From: Candidatus Peribacterales bacterium
Lineage (GTDB): Bacteria > Patescibacteriota > Gracilibacteria > Peribacterales > Peribacteraceae
Direction: 5' to 3'
DNA: 7,990 nucleotides
Assembly: GCA_021731345.1 (NCBI GenBank)
Contig: JAKFXO010000131.1
Coordinates: forward strand, 1-7,990
Positions within the stretch are counted from its first letter, which is position 1. Each line of letters begins with the position of its first letter. The translations under genes and the position numbers were made by a program. Positions 5,342 through 7,990 of the stretch are shown here, in pieces. The notes beneath the pieces were generated by a model that was given only the letters and a program-made list of their open reading frames with translations, did no database searches and had not been told where the DNA came from.

Positions 5342-6015
5342 TGTTTCACCGGTGGTTTTTTCTTTGGAGGCACCATGTTTTTCACATTTTCTTCAGCAGC
5401 GCGCTTTTGCATAGTCGATGCCACAAACTCAGCAAGAATTCCTTGTACTGTTGTTGCATCCTTCAAGTTCTTTTTGTGCATGTAGGCTTCCATGCACACA
5501 AGAACGAGTGCTTCTACTTTGCGTGGGCTTTTTACATATTCCATGGAGATCGTTCCTCCGGTGCTAATTTTTTCTAGACTTACTTCTCCGTATCCAATGA
5601 GCGTGCCGAAGATTCCTTTCACTTCGTACTCGATGCCTTGGATATCGCTATAAAGGACGCGTGCCGATGTTCGATGAAACCAGCCGTGCCACGCAAGGTC
5701 GATCACTCCTTTATTGGTGATGACCCATGCATCCAGATAGTAATCCATGAAATTGCGCATCCACCACAGTGCAACACCAAGTGATGACACGCTAATCCCG
5801 TACACGATGTATTTGGTTCGCGCGAAGTACAAAAGGCTCCAGACTGCGATGAAGACGAGTGACGGCAGCCACAAGGACTTGATGCCAAGAAGCCAGTGCT
5901 TATGAACCACCATCTTTATCTCCTCTTCGTCGTCGAGATGCTGGGTGAAGAAAAACTTGTTGAGCACAAGAGGAAGTCTACTACCTCCTTCTAGAAGGCG
6001 GAAGCTGCGATTCAC
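5338..6015 (-). CDS. Bacterial PH-domain (bPH2/YdbS-like) membrane protein
   Basis: A 225-aa protein. A cytoplasmic N-terminus with the usual HLDDEEEIKMVVHKHW lead-in (26-41) is followed by two transmembrane helices (about 46-65 and 68-88). A bacterial PH-like domain comes next (about 92-180: DAWVITNKGVIDLAWHGWFHRTSARV, then YSDIQGIEYEVKGIFGTLIGYGEV), and a helical tail ends in a Lys/Pro-rich stretch. These proteins are common and mostly uncharacterised; the DIQGIEYE/GTLIGYGEV pattern is diagnostic. The start is GTG (6013-6015), chosen because it gives the complete lead-in. It is the first gene of an operon with the HEPN-like and PsiE-like genes, and diverges from lepB with 32 bp between starts. 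The lepB -35 overlaps this start codon, so the two may interfere with each other. Confidence 0.82.
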   Translation of the reverse strand: MNRSFRLLEGGSRLPLVLNKFFFTQHLDDEEEIKMVVHKHWLLGIKSLWLPSLVFIAVWSLLYFARTKYIVYGISVSSLGVALWWMRNFMDYYLDAWVITNKGVIDLAWHGWFHRTSARVLYSDIQGIEYEVKGIFGTLIGYGEVSLEKISTGGTISMEYVKSPRKVEALVLVCMEAYMHKKNLKDATTVQGILAEFVASTMQKRAAEENVKNMVPPKKKPPVKQ

Positions 6016-6039
6016 CAGATCCGATCTCTCTGGTATACT
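6011..6039 (+). promoter_or_regulatory. Predicted leaderless promoter of lepB
   Basis: TTCACC (6011-6016, 4 of 6 to TTGACA), a 17-nt spacer and TATACT (6034-6039) are followed after 8 nt by the lepB ATG at 6048, so transcription should begin within about 3 nt of the ATG. The -35 overlaps the GTG start of the divergent PH-domain gene. The palindromes GTATAC (6033-6038) and TACGTACGTA (6040-6049) lie in this small gap, so a -10-like TATACC also reads out on the minus strand. Confidence 0.65.
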
Positions 6040-6047
6040 ACGTACGT

Positions 6048-6686
6048 ATGGCGACGAACCTCAGCAGGAGAAGTATTTTGTTCCACGTCTTTGACGTCAC
6101 GCTTAATATCGTGATCATCGTTGCGATCGTGGGAATCATCCGCACGTTCATCGTGTCCCCTTTCCAAATCGAAGGAAACTCGATGGTCGATACGCTCGAA
6201 CATAAGGAGTACATCGTCATCAATAAGTTCCGCTACCTCTTCGGTGAGCCACAGCGTGGCGATATCGTCGTGTTCCGTCCGCCGACTGATGAAGGGAAAT
6301 ACTACGTAAAGCGCGTCATCGGTTTGCCGGGTGATACGGTCGTTGTGCGTGATGGCAAAGTGTTTATTCGTGAATCAAAGAAAGGAGATATCGAGCTCAA
6401 CGAGCCGTACCTCTCTGACGCAAACCAGGGAAAGACGTATCGTTTCAACTCCAACGGAGGCATCTCTGCTGGTGACACGTCGGAAGAAGTTTTTGAAGTT
6501 CCCGATAGCCAATACCTCGTTCTTGGCGATAACCGCCAGGGAAGCTTGGATTCACGCAGTTTCGCGTATCTCGGTACACATCAGACAGCATACGTTCCAC
6601 AGAAGAATATCAAAGGCAGCGTATGGTTTGTGGCGCTCCCCGTAACGAAGATCCACGCATTCGAGGCGCCTCAGTATCAACTCTAA
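6048..6686 (+). CDS. lepB: Signal peptidase I
   Basis: A 212-aa type I signal peptidase (S26 family), which removes signal peptides from proteins exported by Sec. One N-terminal transmembrane segment (about 17-36) is followed by the catalytic box EGNSMVDTL with Ser45, the GEPQRGDIVVF box (66-76), YYVKRVIGLPGD with the general-base Lys88, and GDNRQGSLDSR (160-170). The insert between GLPGD and the GDNR box (about 97-157) is of ordinary size for LepB. All catalytic residues are present, so it should be active. Likely substrates in this window are the DUF3494 protein and the 7608 protein, whose cleavage sites are both SAFA-like. It precedes secE by 66 bp. Its start lacks a Shine-Dalgarno and is predicted to be leaderless. 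Confidence 0.96.
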   Translation: MATNLSRRSILFHVFDVTLNIVIIVAIVGIIRTFIVSPFQIEGNSMVDTLEHKEYIVINKFRYLFGEPQRGDIVVFRPPTDEGKYYVKRVIGLPGDTVVVRDGKVFIRESKKGDIELNEPYLSDANQGKTYRFNSNGGISAGDTSEEVFEVPDSQYLVLGDNRQGSLDSRSFAYLGTHQTAYVPQKNIKGSVWFVALPVTKIHAFEAPQYQL

Positions 6687-6690
6687 ACAC

Positions 6691-6719
6691 TTGCGGTTAG
6701 GGAGCCTTTCTAGTACCAT
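6691..6719 (+). promoter_or_regulatory. Possible secE-nusG promoter
   Basis: TTGCGG (6691-6696), a 17-nt spacer and TACCAT (6714-6719, 4 of 6 to TATAAT) lie 33 nt before the secE ATG. The same TTGCGG-N17-TACCRT layout occurs before the M23 gene. The matches are modest, and read-through from lepB would also express secE. Confidence 0.3.
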
Positions 6720-6752
6720 TGTTTCGTTCGACCCGCTTTTTTCGCGTATCCC

Positions 6753-6935
6753 ATGAATACTATCGTTACCTACTTCCGTGAAAGTCTTGAGGAGCTTCGC
6801 CAGGTCCGCTGGCCGACGCAGCAGCAAGCAATTCGCCTGACGGTCATCGTCATCGGATTCATCATTGTTGCCTCTCTTTTCTTCGGAGTCGTTGACCTCG
6901 GTTTCTCCGAGATCATCCGCATCACATTTGCTTAA
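6753..6935 (+). CDS. secE: Preprotein translocase subunit SecE
   Basis: A 60-aa single-span SecE, the minimal form found in most bacteria. It clamps the SecY channel in the inner membrane. The amphipathic helix carries the conserved ESLEELRQVRWPTQQQA segment (residues 10-26), with the RWPT motif, followed by one transmembrane helix at about 28-48. It sits 22 bp before nusG, the standard secE-nusG pairing, which supports the call. No Shine-Dalgarno precedes the ATG. Confidence 0.95.
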   Translation: MNTIVTYFRESLEELRQVRWPTQQQAIRLTVIVIGFIIVASLFFGVVDLGFSEIIRITFA

Positions 6936-6957
6936 ACGCATTTAGCCCACCTTTCAC

Positions 6958-7503
6958 ATGGTCAAACAGGACCCCTCAGCAGGTAGAAACTGGTACGTGG
7001 TTCACACGTATTCGGGTTACGAGGACAGCGTCAAAAAGTCTATCGAGCAGCGCTCGGAGACGTTTGGCATGAAGGACTACATCTTCACCGTTGTTGTTCC
7101 GAAGGAGAAGCAAATCGTCTTTAAGCGTAACGAGCCTGTGGAAGAAGAGCGCAAGCTTTTCCCGGGTTACGTTCTCATCGACATGATCGTGACGGATGAA
7201 AGCTGGTACATGGTTCGTAACACGCCAAACGTCACTGGCTTCGTCGGTTCCGGTAACATTCCGGTTCCTGTGACTCCTGAAGAATTTGGTGTCGTAGAGC
7301 GCCGTATGGGTGAAGAAACTGCCAAGTTTAAGAGTGACTTCCAGGTTGGTGATCTCGTGGTCATCATCGATGGTCCGTTCAAGAACTACGAAGGCGCTAT
7401 CGATGCCGTCGACGTCGACAAAGGCAAGCTCACAGTCCTCGTTCTCATCTTCGATCGCGACACTCCAGTGGAGCTCGACTTCACGCAGGTCCGCAAGAAG
7501 TAG
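6958..7503 (+). CDS. nusG: Transcription elongation/antitermination factor NusG
   Basis: A 181-aa NusG, which binds RNA polymerase through its N-terminal domain and contacts Rho or ribosomal protein S10 through its KOW domain. The NGN domain covers about 11-117: NWYVVHTYSGYEDSVKKSIE opening, EEERKLFPGYVLIDM at 62-76, and VRNTPNVTGFVG at 86-97. The KOW domain covers about 127-181 with the FQVGDLVVIIDGPFKNYEGAI core and ends directly at QVRKK. The length is normal with no domain insertion. It follows secE by 22 bp, but the usual next genes rplK and rplA are absent before the window ends. No Shine-Dalgarno is visible in the 22-bp gap. Confidence 0.97.
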   Translation: MVKQDPSAGRNWYVVHTYSGYEDSVKKSIEQRSETFGMKDYIFTVVVPKEKQIVFKRNEPVEEERKLFPGYVLIDMIVTDESWYMVRNTPNVTGFVGSGNIPVPVTPEEFGVVERRMGEETAKFKSDFQVGDLVVIIDGPFKNYEGAIDAVDVDKGKLTVLVLIFDRDTPVELDFTQVRKK

Positions 7504-7607
7504 GGGCAAATCCTTAATCTGCTCTACAACGGAAACGCCGTCTCTTCCATTGTTCTTTGCGCTTGCCGCGCGGACAATTTGCCGTAATTTCCTCATCCCT
7601 TCTTACC

Positions 7608-7990
7608 ATGCGTGCCTCCAAACTCATTTCATTCGCTGTCGCTCTCTCGACCATCGTCCCCTCTTCCGCTTTTGCCTTGGAAGGCATCGGACCTCGCGTC
7701 ACCGTCACGGGCATCGTTGAGCAAATTAATATCAGCTCAGAGCAGGCCTTTAGTGAAGAAGGAGGCGAAATCGTTCTCAAGGCAACGAATGGACAGACCG
7801 TGAATATCGTTCTGACGAAAGATACTCAGATCATTTCCGAGGGACGCCTCAGCCGTAAGTACATGATCCCGGCGAATGTCGTGAAAGGTATGCAGGTGAG
7901 AGTTCGCGGATGGAGAGTGAACAGCAACTCGCTCACGGCTTCACTTCTCGTCATCATGAACATCGAGCTTAACCCTGTTCTCTCCCAGAA
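7608..7990 (+). CDS. Secreted OB-like (DUF5666-type) protein, N-terminal part
   Basis: The open frame starts at ATG 7608 and runs off the window, giving 127 codons. Residues 1-23 form a signal peptide with cleavage after SAFA. The mature part is beta-rich: PRVTVTGIVEQI, EIVLKATNGQTVNIVLTKDT, then VVKGMQVRVRGWRV and LTASLLVI. This order (VTGxV, a strand with TxDTxI, G-MxVxVxG) is what I expect for a small OB-like periplasmic domain of the DUF5666 kind, but the match is by eye. Function unknown. It lies 104 bp after nusG. The upstream bases are pyrimidine-rich without a Shine-Dalgarno, and a TAATTT (7585-7590) is a possible -10, so it may be transcribed separately. Confidence 0.75.
   Translation, partial: MRASKLISFAVALSTIVPSSAFALEGIGPRVTVTGIVEQINISSEQAFSEEGGEIVLKATNGQTVNIVLTKDTQIISEGRLSRKYMIPANVVKGMQVRVRGWRVNSNSLTASLLVIMNIELNPVLSQ

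Noticed and set aside
7505..7583. GGCAAAT/ATTTGCC inverted repeat after nusG as a terminator
   Set aside because: The arms are 7 bp and more than 60 nt apart with no T-tract; probably chance.
6976..7596. A 206-codon minus-strand open frame over nusG
   Set aside because: It is antisense to an unmistakable NusG; the long open antisense frame is an effect of codon use.
1..7990. CRISPR array, insertion sequence, prophage or defence island
   Set aside because: No spaced direct repeats, transposase, integrase or terminal repeats were seen; most genes are housekeeping or envelope genes.

Overview
The window looks like chromosomal DNA of a Candidate Phyla Radiation (Patescibacteria) bacterium, most likely near the Peregrinibacteria/Peribacteria. 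This is inferred from several things together: moderate GC, compact core genes, secreted proteins with long serine-rich linkers, a short DUF3494 'ice-binding' surface protein, a small lipoprotein with a CPDG/GRTGP cysteine motif, and a membrane-anchored HEPN-like protein of a type I associate with such genomes. TGG encodes Trp and TGA is used as a stop, so the recoded (code 25) lineages do not fit. No phylogenetic marker was tested.

Layout. 1-75: tail of a + strand gene. 83-114: terminator serving the minus-strand gene beside it. 129-1523 (-): secreted protein with signal peptide, Ser-rich linker, Ig-like domain and DUF3494 domain. 1695-2456 (+): lipoprotein. 2457-2574: convergent gap with two hairpins. 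2575 to about 2976 (-): VOC/glyoxalase-like gene with no usable start codon. 3020-3094 (-): tRNA-Gln(UUG) with encoded CCA. 3095-3252: a strong promoter and a structured tRNA leader. 3253-3807 (-): pth. 3861-4478 (+): membrane-anchored M23 peptidase, divergent from pth. 4494-6015 (-): a three-gene membrane operon (bacterial PH-domain protein, HEPN-like protein, PsiE-like protein). 6048-6686 (+): signal peptidase I, divergent from that operon. 6753-7503 (+): secE and nusG. 7608-7990 (+): start of a secreted OB-like protein that runs off the window.

How the genes fit together. The right half is a protein export and transcription block: SecE (translocon) and LepB (signal peptide removal) act on secreted proteins such as the DUF3494 protein and the 7608 protein, and NusG is the usual partner of secE. 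Pth and tRNA-Gln are translation housekeeping genes. The M23 enzyme acts on peptidoglycan outside the membrane.

The most interesting signals concern expression. Nearly all starts lack a Shine-Dalgarno sequence. Three genes (pth, the M23 gene, lepB) have a -10-like hexamer ending only 6-8 nt before the start codon, which predicts leaderless mRNAs. The tRNA-Gln leader holds three segments that can form mutually exclusive hairpins. The VOC gene directly behind the tRNA has its only in-frame ATG inside the tRNA itself.
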